Assembly: GCA_963662155.1 (NCBI GenBank)
Contig: OY759261.1
Location: 44,167,056-44,231,055, forward strand
Direction: 5' to 3'
DNA length: 64,000 nucleotides
From: Lamellibrachia columna
Taxonomy: Eukaryota > Annelida > Polychaeta > Sabellida > Siboglinidae
Below, in pieces: positions 54,866 to 64,000 of the stretch. A program made the translations under genes and the position numbers. The notes under the pieces are model-generated. The model had not been told where the DNA came from. It did not search any database and saw nothing but the letters and a program-made list of their open reading frames with translations. How positions within the stretch are numbered: position 1 is the stretch's first letter; each line of letters begins with the position of its first letter.

Positions 54866-56155
54866 TTATTAACATTAGTTTCTGGGTCATATACCTTTTT
54901 ATTTCACATCAATATGTTCAATACATCAAAAACTATTGCTATTTTCATATATATGAAATACAGTCCTCAGCATTCCGGGTCACAAGAAATGGAACCAAAT
55001 TGTATAGACATCAATGCTAATTTTCAGAGATCAAAAAGTGGTATAACTTCGGAAACACTTGCTGTTGCATACGATGCACGAAACTGTGCCCAACTAGTAA
55101 CAATCTGAGCATATTAGTACTCATACTAGTGCTGTCTCGGTAAGTAGCCATTCTGAAAATATAATGCATAACAGTACATTTTCTTAATATTCCCTGAGGG
55201 AGAAGGGGGGAGGGTGAGTGTGATGGGGAGGGAGACAACAAGAGAGATGGGGAGATAGAGAACTAAATTCAACTTTAGAACAACAATAGTGTAACGTAAC
55301 GAAGACTATGGCATAAGTTCACTCTCAGAATCTAGTACAATTATTTGATATACGTATAATGATAGCAGCTTATTAAAAACAAAATAAACACAACATTTTG
55401 ATAATACTTTCATTATTCTGATAGCTAGATATATTAGATCAGGTGAAAAAATGTAGAAGAAGCAATCTTGGGAGGATTGCATGTTTTAATCCCTCCTTCC
55501 AATGTCAACAGTCAAAATAGACAGATATGTGATCAGGGAGGGTTAAACAATAATATATATATAAATAAATTGTTGGACCTTGTCCACATCTCACCTGTAG
55601 TGTGTTGACTTGTACATGAAAATCAAACACGTCAGTGAAATGTCTTTGTACATTAATCATGCGCGTATGCTGTCACATTTATGATAACGTACTTGTGATG
55701 GTTTTTTAATATAGGTGTATTTTATGTGAGATGACTTTCCCAGTCCACAATCTGATTCTAGTCTTCACCTGTTGGCAAGAATTGGAAACAAGAAGATGAT
55801 GTTTCTGTTCAAGAACAGGTCATTCTACCTCATGGTTGTCCCTAGCAACAACATTTGGATTACAGGTAAATAATAATAATAAGTACATAATTTATTTAGT
55901 GACAAAGTCCATTCAGAATCAGAGGCACTAAAAATGTAGATCTGTTATAAAATATAGTAAAATACATATATAAATATTAAATTTATTATCTATATCAATA
56001 ATAATAAATTTGTTATATATATATGTGTGTGTACACATAGTAAACTATACATATTACACTAATCAGATTAACAAATAATAGTAACTTTTATTAAAACGTG
56101 ACGCATATACACAATGTTAAGTGTATATGAAGTAAGTAGATGTTTTTGAAGTTAG
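54866..56155. other. intergenic, no gene supported
   Basis: Open frames 54914-55105 and 55017-55241 lack features. A purine-rich GGGAGAAGGGGGGAGGGTGA stretch lies near 55197-55255. Confidence 0.35.
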
Positions 56156-56335
56156 TACAGTCGAACCTGGGTATTACGGTCACCCACGGGACTGAATCAA
56201 AGTGACCATAATAGCAAGGTGACCTTAATAGTGAATATGGGCACTGAAGCATCATGAGACTTGCTATTCAGGATCGAACATGAGTTATCCACCAGAGGCA
56301 CCACGGTTTATTTTGGGGAGCCTATAGTATATACT

Positions 56336-57209
56336 ATTGAGTGCCGAATAAGCGTCCCTATACATGTATTTATTTGATGAAAAATGCCACCCTATACGCA
56401 CCTTATTTGGCACTATACTATTTTTAAATTTAAACATTTGTGCCAGCCTATATTCTCCGATAATCGTGGCAAATTATGCGGGGCATAATTTTTAGGAGAG
56501 CAATCCCTCTCACTCCCTATTGCTAGCGCTAATCGATCATCCACGGAGTGGTTTACCGCTTGCGCTAAAATCACTTGCTCCCAACTAGAGTTTGCATGTG
56601 GCTCCCTCTGACGGCTTTCATCCTTTCGAACGACATTCGTGAATTTAACGGGATCCCGTGCTTCTGAGGATCCTAGATTAGACCGTTAGAATTCCATGAT
56701 TAGATGAATCCGTTAGAATCCTTTGTTCTCGGGAGCACGACATGGTATATTATTAGTTTAAACGCCTTTATCATCACGTAAACCGAGCGGCCATCAAACC
56801 GGTCGTAACCGGCTGGCGGCGGTTTCCCCTGAAACGGGCTTGCGTATTCAGTTCAATAAAACTTTAATGTCCATTTAAAAATGGAAAATTCCCCGGCTTT
56901 TCAAAGATATAAAATGTGGATACTATATCTGTGGTGACACGAATACGCACAAAGTTTATACATATTCGGCAGAAAAAATACAGGCGATCTGCGTAGTTTT
57001 CTAGGGACGCCTTGGCTTCGCGTCGAGTAAAAAAATTGCTTCGGCACTAAAAAGACAAATATACTAGTGATTTTTTTGCACTGTGCTATTATTTGTTTTG
57101 AACAATTTGCCCCCCTATACTGTTATTCGGCAGTATACTATTATTAAATTTGACCGATTTGCCACCCTATACTGTTATTTGGCCTATATGTTTATTCAGC
57201 ACTCAAGAG
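56336..57209. mobile_element. nested inverted-repeat element inside the Tigger-like copy
   Basis: TTGAGTGCCGAATAA at about 56336-56350 and its inverse TTATTCAGCACTCAA at about 57195-57209, with inner related phrases (CCACCCTATAC, GCCGAATAA, ATACTATT.TTAAATTT) on both sides. About 870 bp, no transposase frame. It replaces the catalytic part of the host element. Confidence 0.6.
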
Positions 57210-57224
57210 TAACCACACATGTTA

Positions 57225-57608
57225 CGTATCAGCGGATTATTGAATTTTGCTCCACAATATCACATCGTTTTATTGTACATGTACCAAATTTTATCCAATC
57301 ACGCAAGATATTTATTAGTATTTGCAATCATCCATACAAAGTCGGTATCAAAATCAGTAATGCAAATTACACCAACCTCATCTAATGCCGTGTTGATATC
57401 TTGTCGCTTTCTGCTGGCTAGTTCGTTCTCAAATGCATCGAGATATTTCCTTTTGTTTATCAAAATGTTCCCAACTTGTGATATGCCAATATTGTACCAT
57501 TCCGCTAACTGCAGATGGCTTTCGCCATTGCTCTCTCTCTCTGATTACATCGAGCTTTGCTTATAGACTAAGCTTGTTCCTAACACATCTTTTCGCTGTC
57601 GCTTTCAT
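57225..57608 (-). pseudogene. Tigger-like transposase N-terminal fragment
   Basis: From ATG 57608: MKATAKRCVRNKLSL, stop, AKLDVIRERERAM, frameshift, then HLQLAEWYNIGISQVGNILI, NKRKYLDAFENELASRKRQD. This is the first helix-turn-helix of pogo/CENP-B type transposases (K..I...E.G.S...LA..Y.IG..Q...I...K). The frame decays before 57225, where the nested element starts. No DDE core remains. Confidence 0.7.
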
Positions 57609-57874
57609 TTTGGTTGGTTATGCCACTTATTTTGTAACATTTTGCCACCTCTAGGGCCTGCTATTCATTTAAGTGACTGCCTGACCGTAAGTGCGGGGTT
57701 AATCTGTGGGCAATCTCAATGTTTTGCACTGGGTTACTGACTGAATAGCGAGGTGACCAGATTAGCGGGATTAACATCCTATCTTTTACTGAATAATTTA
57801 GGACTGTCCCAGGGTGACTATAATGGCGGGGTGACTGTATTACCGGGGTGACCATAAACCGAGATACCACTGTA

Positions 57875-58239
57875 GTTGTTGAAGTTAATAGTTGGTGCCA
57901 TCAACAAATACTGCACGGCATGTTTTAGGCATTTGATTAGATTCTGCAAAACTTATTATCACATGAATATTGTCAAGGTCCTAACTTAGCCCTTTCAGGA
58001 CTGGCTAGTCCACTGAGGTCACATAAACAGTGTCTGCCCCAACATTCAGAAGAACTAGTTAAACAAATTTACAAAGTGCTGGAAATGTGGTAAAAATAAA
58101 CACGTTCTACCAGAATGTCATTGTCAAGGCAATATATGTGATATGGAGTGAATAATTAACTGTCAGACGTTTCAATGCCATTCCTACGATAAGGATCATC
58201 AGGCGTATCTATTCTGGCTTGAGTGACAGGCGCAACACA
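57875..58239. other. intergenic, no gene seen
   Basis: Nothing coding. CGATAAGGATCATCAGGCG near 58189 looks like part of a short dispersed element but has no partner in this window. Confidence 0.35.
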
Positions 58240-58561
58240 GAAAAGGCAGACACAGAAATATGTGCTGTACATTACTGCCAAGTGCAATAAGAGTAATTAT
58301 GTTTCGAACTACTTAGGGGTGGTCTCAAAAGTTATCAAACTCACCAAAACCATATGGCGTTCAGTACTGGTTTAAGCTACCACCCAAATATGTGGTATGG
58401 GACAACAACATAGGACATCTGATTCCCACCACACAGTCAATGTGTGCTAGCCATGTCATTCATCAGGAGTGCCATTGCCTTACTAAGAAGCAGTAATAAT
58501 ACTGCATTTATATAGCGCTAATTCCCAATTCGCACTTTGTGGAACAATACACTGTAAATCT

Positions 58562-58644
<83 letters not shown>

Positions 58645-58705
58645 AGCTAAAATATATATAGAAAGCTAAAACTGTTAAATAAGTTGTAGATCAAAAGATA
58701 ACCAA
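58240..58705 (+). repeat. dispersed repeat, copy 1, with AT expansion
   Basis: Matches 62131-62525 closely: AAAAGGCAGACACAGAAATA, CAAAACCATATGGCGTTCAG, CATTTATATAGCGCTAATTC and AGAAAGCTAAAACTGTTAAA. This copy has a 75-80 bp (AT)n at 58562-58641 where copy 2 has only a few AT units. Confidence 0.85.
58562..58641. repeat. AT dinucleotide microsatellite
   Basis: Pure (AT)n, about 39 units, expanded within the dispersed repeat. Confidence 0.97.
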
Positions 58706-60350
58706 AATAAATAACTTAATTAAATTACTTAAAATCAATGAATAAAAAACTTTAAAACAGCTAAGACCAATGCAAGAATACTGTCCTTCACAAAAAACAG
58801 ATTTTGTTGGATACATCTATTTGAAATGACTCATAAAAGGTGAATCTTTAAAGACTTCCTAATTTTGTTTTGTTTTAGAAGCACAAATAACTACCTCAGG
58901 AATTGTTTGAAACATGGAGACGACCAAACCACCATCCACCAATACGTAATTGCTATGGATTGATCTGGACTTTAATTGTTGTGTGCCTTCAAGACGTGAT
59001 TCTTTGTTGTAGTGGTTTGGTTCCAACTTCTGTTCTGATCACCAACAGCCCTCACATCTGCCCTAACTTCTTTGTACTGCGTTGGACTTGAGTGCCAAGA
59101 GTGGTAGTCATGTACTCACTTTCCAGTCTGTCTGTCATGATCTGATTACTCAGCAGTGTTCAGTGCCATCTTTTTCAGTGAGCCATATTGTTATGCCTTT
59201 CAGAGGCGATTTTACTTGGATGTGTTTGGTTGATAACTTCCAGTTTGGACCGGCATGCACCACATTTTTCCAGTTTCTGCCTAACGTTCACATGGTGAGG
59301 TTCATTCAAGAACTTTTTGACACAATTACATTAGTTCAGTTTCATAATTCACCACTGTTTACCTGAAATTGTTATATATGTATTTGCAGTAGTGTTGGTG
59401 TCTTTAAAGATATGTCTGTATAACAGAGGCTTTGTGTAGGGCTAAATCTATGCTGTTGCATCAACTTCTATTCAGCAACGTAGTATTGTGCTTAGCTTGT
59501 GAAGTTCAGCTCAACGTCACGGGCATGTTTTTGTCAAGATTCTAAATATACATGTGCTGTGTAATAGCACATAGCGTTCGTAGTAGACTACATCAGGTTG
59601 AATCAAATTCTGCCCATGGTTTTCGTAAACTGCACACACATTTTTGTGACAGTGCGTGACTGATGTTTTCAAAAGCTACTAATAACTCCCAGAGTTTGCA
59701 TTTGTTTTTTTGAATGACGTAGGTAGTTCAACCATTAAAAGTGAGATTTTTTATGTAAATCTAAAGTTGATTTTAACAGTTTAATAAACATAATTATTGT
59801 GATGTTGACTTTATCAGTCCACCATGTTTTCCAATTCAATCATTAGGTGAGCAAATTCCAGTGTATTTTCACTTGCTGTAAACATGCATGCCTGGCTCAA
59901 AATAGTGTTTGTGGAGGACTGATTTGTTATTTAAATCTCCACTAATGTGTAGATTATTTATTTTTATCTGTAGTCTCTGTGCAGTTGTGACGTGTAATAC
60001 CACGGACATGTTTTTATCAGGGTTGTTATACACAGAGAGTCACACACACACACACAGTCACACATGCATAGTCAGACACAAACACATAGTCGCACGCACG
60101 CACACACGCATGTTCCCGCACACATGTACACATTGCTGACCTAATTTACCAACTCCCAAAATATATCTCTATTACCATATCCTGATTTGTCATATATTTG
60201 TTGTGTCTGCTTCAGTTGTACATCTTTTGTAAATTAAACCGAGGAAGGACTGTTAAGGTAAACTGGTTGTACAAAAGGTTTTACCCATGACATTCCACAC
60301 TGCTTGTATGACCTGAACATTAAAACACTGTTGTCTTTGTTTTGTTGCAG
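58706..60350. other. intergenic or intronic, no exon supported
   Basis: Frames at 58903-59088 and 59082-59366 show no domain. A CA/CACG-rich patch lies at 60042-60130. The acceptor of the 60351 exon closes the region, so part may be intron. Confidence 0.35.
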
Positions 60351-60609
60351 AGTGACATGATGTCTGAAGAAAGAGCTGATGATCTTGCTGCTGCAGCAAG
60401 TAGTACTACTACACGTGCACAAAGATACTCTGGAGGACAGCTAACCTTGTCGGGTTCTGGGAGAGACAATGCAGGAGACTGCAAAGAAAAAGAACAGGAG
60501 GCACACACAGATGATGCCAAGGACCCTGAAGTAACAAACACTACACACATTGGTGATGTGGAAGAAGTCAACCCTGCGGCCACTGCTCATACAGCTGACT
60601 CTGCTGAGG
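60351..60609 (+). CDS. internal exon of an unidentified gene, acidic low-complexity
   Basis: Bounded by a textbook acceptor (TTGTTTTGTTGCAG at 60337-60350) and donor (GTGAGT at 60610). 259 nt, entering phase 0 and leaving phase 1: SDMMSEERADDLAAAASSTT, then TTRAQRYSGGQL, and a Glu/Asp/Thr-rich end (EKEQEAHTDDAKDPE, HIGDVEEVNPAATAHTADSAE). It has no Pfam-like domain that I recognise; disordered nuclear or cytosolic linker sequence is the likeliest. An internal Met pair could also start translation if this is the first coding exon. It might belong to the THAP gene upstream, but phase 2 there needs at least one more exon between. Confidence 0.5.
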
Positions 60610-61211
60610 GTGAGTTTTTCAACTGAGGTCACTTTACAAGGTTGTTGTTGCTCTCCTCAGAGTGAGGCTGGCACCAATACCGGTCAACGATTTTTTGTTT
60701 TCCCGTCTTCGCCACTGATCCTGTTTCGCTGCCATCCACTCCCCTCATCCCTCACTCTCATTCTCCTCTCTCACCCACTCCCGCCAAATCTCTCTCCACA
60801 CAGTCCTCCCATCTCAGTCTCGGTCTTCTTCTTCTCCTTCTACCCTCCACTCTAAGCACATCTGCTCTCTCCATCTGCCATTCCCCTTCCATTCGGCCCA
60901 CTTTAACCGACTCCTCACCAACTTCCTCCTGAAACTCTTCCACACCAACTTCCTCCCTCAGCTCTTCCATTCTTCGCTTGTCCTCTCTTTTCACTCCCGC
61001 AATTCTTCTCACCCAGTTATTTTCACAAACTTTCTCTCTTATTGTCTTCAAAGTTCAACAGCTGCAAAAATCTGCCTTTTCGAATTTGCCGTGAAATACC
61101 AAGTTATGACATGGCATGGTTAAAATAGACATCAGCCTTTTTTTCATTTTTTGTTTTGTTTTTTAATGCAAATGACATTGTGTATACCTGTTATTGAGCA
61201 CAGCACATTCT
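60604..61211 (+). repeat. 608-bp tandem duplication, copy 1
   Basis: Starts with the last six bases of the exon and its splice donor (CTGAGGGTGAGTTTTTCAAC) and ends with GAGCACAGCACATTCT. The second copy follows directly. It contains a CT-rich stretch that in antisense encodes a LINE C-terminal relic. Confidence 0.93.
60758..61051 (-). mobile_element. RTE-like LINE C-terminal relic in the duplicated unit
   Basis: REKVCENNWVRRIAGVKRED, then RRMEELREEVGV and RADVLRVEGRRRRRRPRLRWEDC match the familiar tail of an RTE/L1-like endonuclease-RT (WVRRI.GV.R.DRRRM.ELR ... GRPRLRWEDCV..DL). A shorter, gapped copy lies in the second duplicate near 61340-61600. Confidence 0.6.
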
Positions 61212-61790
61212 CTGAGGGTGAGTTTTTCAACTGAGGTCACTTTACAAGAGTGAGTTGTTGCTCTCCTTAGGGTGAGGCTGGCACCGATACCGGTCATCGA
61301 TTTTTTGTTTTCCCGTCTTCGCCACTGATGCTGTTTCACTGCCGTCTCCACTCCCCCCGTCCCTCACTCTTGTTCTCCCCTCTCACCCACTCCTGCGAAA
61401 TCTCTCTCCACACAGTCCTCCCATCTTAGTCTCGGTCTTCCTCTTTTCCTACCCTATACTCTGAGCACATCTGCTCTCTTCATCAGCCATTCCCCTTCCA
61501 TTCAGCCCACTTTAACCGACTCCTCACCAGCTTCCTCCATTCTTCACTTGTCCTCTCTTTTCACTCCCGCAATTCTTCTCACCCAGTTATTTCACAAACT
61601 TTCTCTTTCTCTTATTGTCTTCAAAGTTCAACAGCTGCAAAAATCTGCCTTTTCGAATTTGCCGTGACATACCAAGTTATGACATGGCATGGTTAAAATA
61701 GACATCAGCCTGTTTTTTATTTTTATTTTTTTTTAATGCAAATGACATTGTGTAGACCTGTTACTGAGCACAGCACATTCTCCCTGAAAG
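61212..61790 (+). repeat. 608-bp tandem duplication, copy 2
   Basis: Same order as copy 1 with a few percent substitutions and one deletion of about 40 bp near 61530. It repeats the splice-donor sequence CTGAGGGTGAGT without the exon in front of it. Confidence 0.93.
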
Positions 61791-62130
61791 CAAAGTGTAT
61801 CTGAGTAGATTGTTTTATTGGTATTTTACATTGATAATATATTATTGAGTATTATCTTTTGTGATGTTGAAAGTTATTGTTTTCTTAGATACATTAACAA
61901 GTATTTTCTCTGACTAAGATGTGTCATTGGTTCACCAAACTATTAGTTAATGTTCATTTATTTGTATTATTATATTTAGAATATGTTAAAATTCATAACT
62001 TATAATATTGACTCATTCATGTCAAATTGCTACTTTGTTAATTCATTGACAAGTCATAAGAGTTAACATCATTGACATTAGATATTGTCTGGATATATTT
62101 CTTCTGTATATGTCGGATGTTTACTGTAAA
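61791..62130. other. intergenic or intronic, no gene seen
   Basis: AT-rich without features. Confidence 0.4.
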
Positions 62131-62525
62131 GAAAAGGCAGACACAGAAATAAGTGCTGTAAATTACTGAATAGTGCAATAAGAGTTATTATGTTTCGAAC
62201 CACTTAGGGGTGATCTCAAAAGTTATCAAACTCCCCAAAACCATATGGCGTTCAGTACTGGTTTAAGCTACCACGTGGTATGGGACATCAAATAACATAG
62301 GACATCTGATTCCCACCACACAGTCAACGTGTGCTAGCCATGTCATTCTTCAGGAGTGTCATTGCCTTACTAAGAAGCAGTAATAATACTACATTTATAT
62401 AGCGCTAATTCTCACTTTGTGGATCAATGCGCTGTACATCATATAAAATAATTAATATATATGTATATATAGAAAGCTAAAACTGTTAAATACGTTGTAG
62501 ATCAAAAGAGAACTATAATAAATAA
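62131..62525 (+). repeat. dispersed repeat, copy 2
   Basis: Partner of 58240-58705, about 90 percent alike by eye. It contains TTTATATAGCGCTAATTC, a phrase common in invertebrate SINE-like repeats. LINE copy D abuts it. Confidence 0.85.
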
Positions 62526-62526
62526 C

Positions 62527-64000
62527 AAGATTGAACAAGATTGCCATCCAAGGCAAAGGCCCAGATGGCACTTGGACAAGGAAGCCATTGGCTTATCGAG
62601 AGTCTTTTCATCTATGTGTAATCCGTCCTCCTGAGATATGTGTCAACCTTGTTTTTAAACATATTCAGGCTGCTAGCATTTACACAATCTGTAGATATTT
62701 CATTCCATTCATTTATTGGTTTTTAGGCATTCTTCATAACTAAGGTCTCTCAGTTCTGGAATCATTTTAGTTGCTCTCCTCTGTATGCGTTCAAGCGTAT
62801 CTATATCCTTTATGGTCTCCAAGCTTGTATGCATTATTCTAAATGAGGCCTAACTATTGCTTTATGCCGAGGTATAATTAGCTCTTTTTCCTTATATGTT
62901 ATATATCTCCTAATCAACCCAAGAATCTGATTACTACAATACCACACTGCTCTGAAACTTTTGTATCAGCATTTATTGTTACTCCTAAGTTCTTTTCTTT
63001 TACGGTAGTACCTAGAACAGTACCTCCCACATTATAATTTACATCCAAGTTCATGTGTCCTGTATGTAGGCATTTACATTTCCCAAAATTGAATAACATC
63101 TGCCATTTTTCAGACTATTTACCTACTTTGTCTATATTGTTTTGTAAATGTTGTTTATGATTATCACCATCATCCGCAAATGTTGGTACGTTGCTTGTTA
63201 TATTATCGTCCAAGTCATTTAAATATATTAGGAATAATAAAGGTTCTAATACTGATCCTTGTGGTACCCATTCAAAGCTGATTTCCAGTTTGGTCTTTAA
63301 TTAACCTTTGTCAAAATTTACAAATCACTGATGTTAATCTCACTGGTCAGTAATTCTTTGACTTATTTCTTGAACCCTTTTTAAATAATGTTATGATGTT
63401 TGCTTCTTTCCATTCAAAAAGAACCACTCCTTTTAATGACAAGTTGAACACTCTTGCAAGTGGTATGCTAATTTGTTCTACTGTTTCCATTAGTAGTTTT
63501 GGAGGAATTCCATCCACTCCAGGTTTTCCTTCATTGCCTTTATTTTCTTAGCTACCATTTCTAGAGTTATAATTAACTGCCCTAAATAGTCAGATTTAGC
63601 CTCCTGAAATTTAGTATCTGAAACTGATAATGAACTAATATCCTCTCTGGTAAAGACTGAACTGAAGTATCGATTTAGGTCTTCTGCCATTAAAAAATCT
63701 TGTGATTTTATATTTCCAGCACTGTCTTCTAATGGTCCAACCTTGTCTCGTACGTTTTGTTTACTTCTGACATATGCATAAAAACTCTTGCTGTCATTTT
63801 TTATAGCTTCTTTTAGATTTTCTAATTGCAGTCGTAGCTGCATTAAGTGCCTCTTTGTAATTTGTAGTCTTCATCCTTTCTGGTACACCTATAAACCCTG
63901 CACATAGTTTGCTTGTGCAATTTTTCTAACAGCTACTTATGACAAGTGTCTTTCTAGAGTTTTCCTTTTTTTTTCAAGGAAACAAATTGTTCAATGATTC
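62527..64000 (-). mobile_element. CR1-like LINE copy D, runs off the window end
   Basis: The minus-strand 3' block GATTGAACAAGATTGCCATC lies at the left edge. Leftward order: linker NDSKSFYAYVRSKQNVRDKV (63840-63730), IITLEMVAKKIKAMKENLEW, RT relics with a GSVLEPLLFLIY-like block near 63220-63270, MLFNFGKCKCLHTGHMNLDV (63099-63040), and the C-terminal block near 62700-62850. Several indels and a deletion lie in the RT palm. Subfamily as copy C. The 5' part continues beyond 64000. Confidence 0.9.

Larger units (their letters stand above)
56158..57872 (-). mobile_element. Tigger/pogo-like DNA transposon, internally disrupted
   Basis: TA target duplications at 56156-56157 and 57873-57874 flank termini CAGTCGAACCTGGGTATTAC and (reverse) CAGTGGTATCTCGGTTTATG, both leading to GGTCACCC; subterminal GGTGACYNTAAT motifs recur on each side. 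CAGT ends and TA duplication are the pogo/Tigger hallmark. The minus strand carries the transposase N-terminus (next entry). A second inverted-repeat element lies inside and most of the transposase is gone. Confidence 0.85.

Noticed and set aside
55197..55260. G-quadruplex or regulatory purine tract
   Set aside because: Purine-rich, but it lacks four evenly spaced G-runs; nothing else supports function.
60550..60855. 101-codon frame crossing the donor at 60610
   Set aside because: Out of frame with the exon and runs through CT-rich DNA that is antisense LINE relic.

Overview
This window looks like a stretch of nuclear DNA from an invertebrate animal, probably marine and either an invertebrate deuterostome or a lophotrochozoan; I cannot fix the clade. 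The grounds are spliced genes with GT-AG introns, eukaryotic TATA and AATAAA signals, CR1-, L2- and Jockey-like non-LTR retrotransposons, Ty3/Gypsy elements with animal-type primer sites, a Tigger/pogo-like DNA transposon, and very many micro- and minisatellites. There are no operons, Shine-Dalgarno sites or bacterial genes. Most long open frames are artefacts of tandem repeats.

Host genes are few. (1) A three-exon minus-strand gene (11191 to 9743) for a 209-residue secreted protein, with signal peptide, consistent splice phases, a TATA box and a polyA signal. (2) A single-exon minus-strand gene (33193 to 32042) for a 383-residue type II membrane protein of the NXPE/PC-esterase kind. (3) The first coding exon of a THAP zinc-finger protein (52192-52295, plus), whose remaining exons I could not place. 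(4) A well-bounded acidic, low-complexity exon at 60351-60609 (plus). (5) Weak unassigned coding signal around 20693-21470.

Layout: 1-6.6 kb holds an inverted-repeat element with telomere-like DNA inside it, a 42-bp satellite flanked by direct repeats, and an L2-like tail. 7-17.5 kb holds dispersed repeats with CTCF-like motifs, the secreted-protein gene, a 22-bp minisatellite, GT-, CT- and TGCG-rich arrays, and a CR1-like fragment. 18-23.9 kb holds an internally deleted Gypsy element and a 2-kb 39-bp minisatellite. 24.5-32 kb holds decayed coding elements: an L2 tail, a ZSWIM/MULE-like relic, a multicopy pseudogene and a CR1-like relic. 32-33.2 kb is the NXPE-like gene. 34.6-51.4 kb is dense in retroelements: decayed LINEs, a near-complete Gypsy with 132-138 bp LTRs, and two more CR1-like copies. 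52-62 kb holds the THAP exon, a Tigger-like element with a nested insertion, the acidic exon and a 608-bp tandem duplication. 62.5-64 kb is a minus-strand CR1-like copy running off the end.

The genes do not form a pathway. The main story is repeat biology: LINE tails that appear to seed microsatellites, minisatellites sharing a core in opposite orientations, repeats carrying regulatory-looking motifs, and nested or duplicated insertions.
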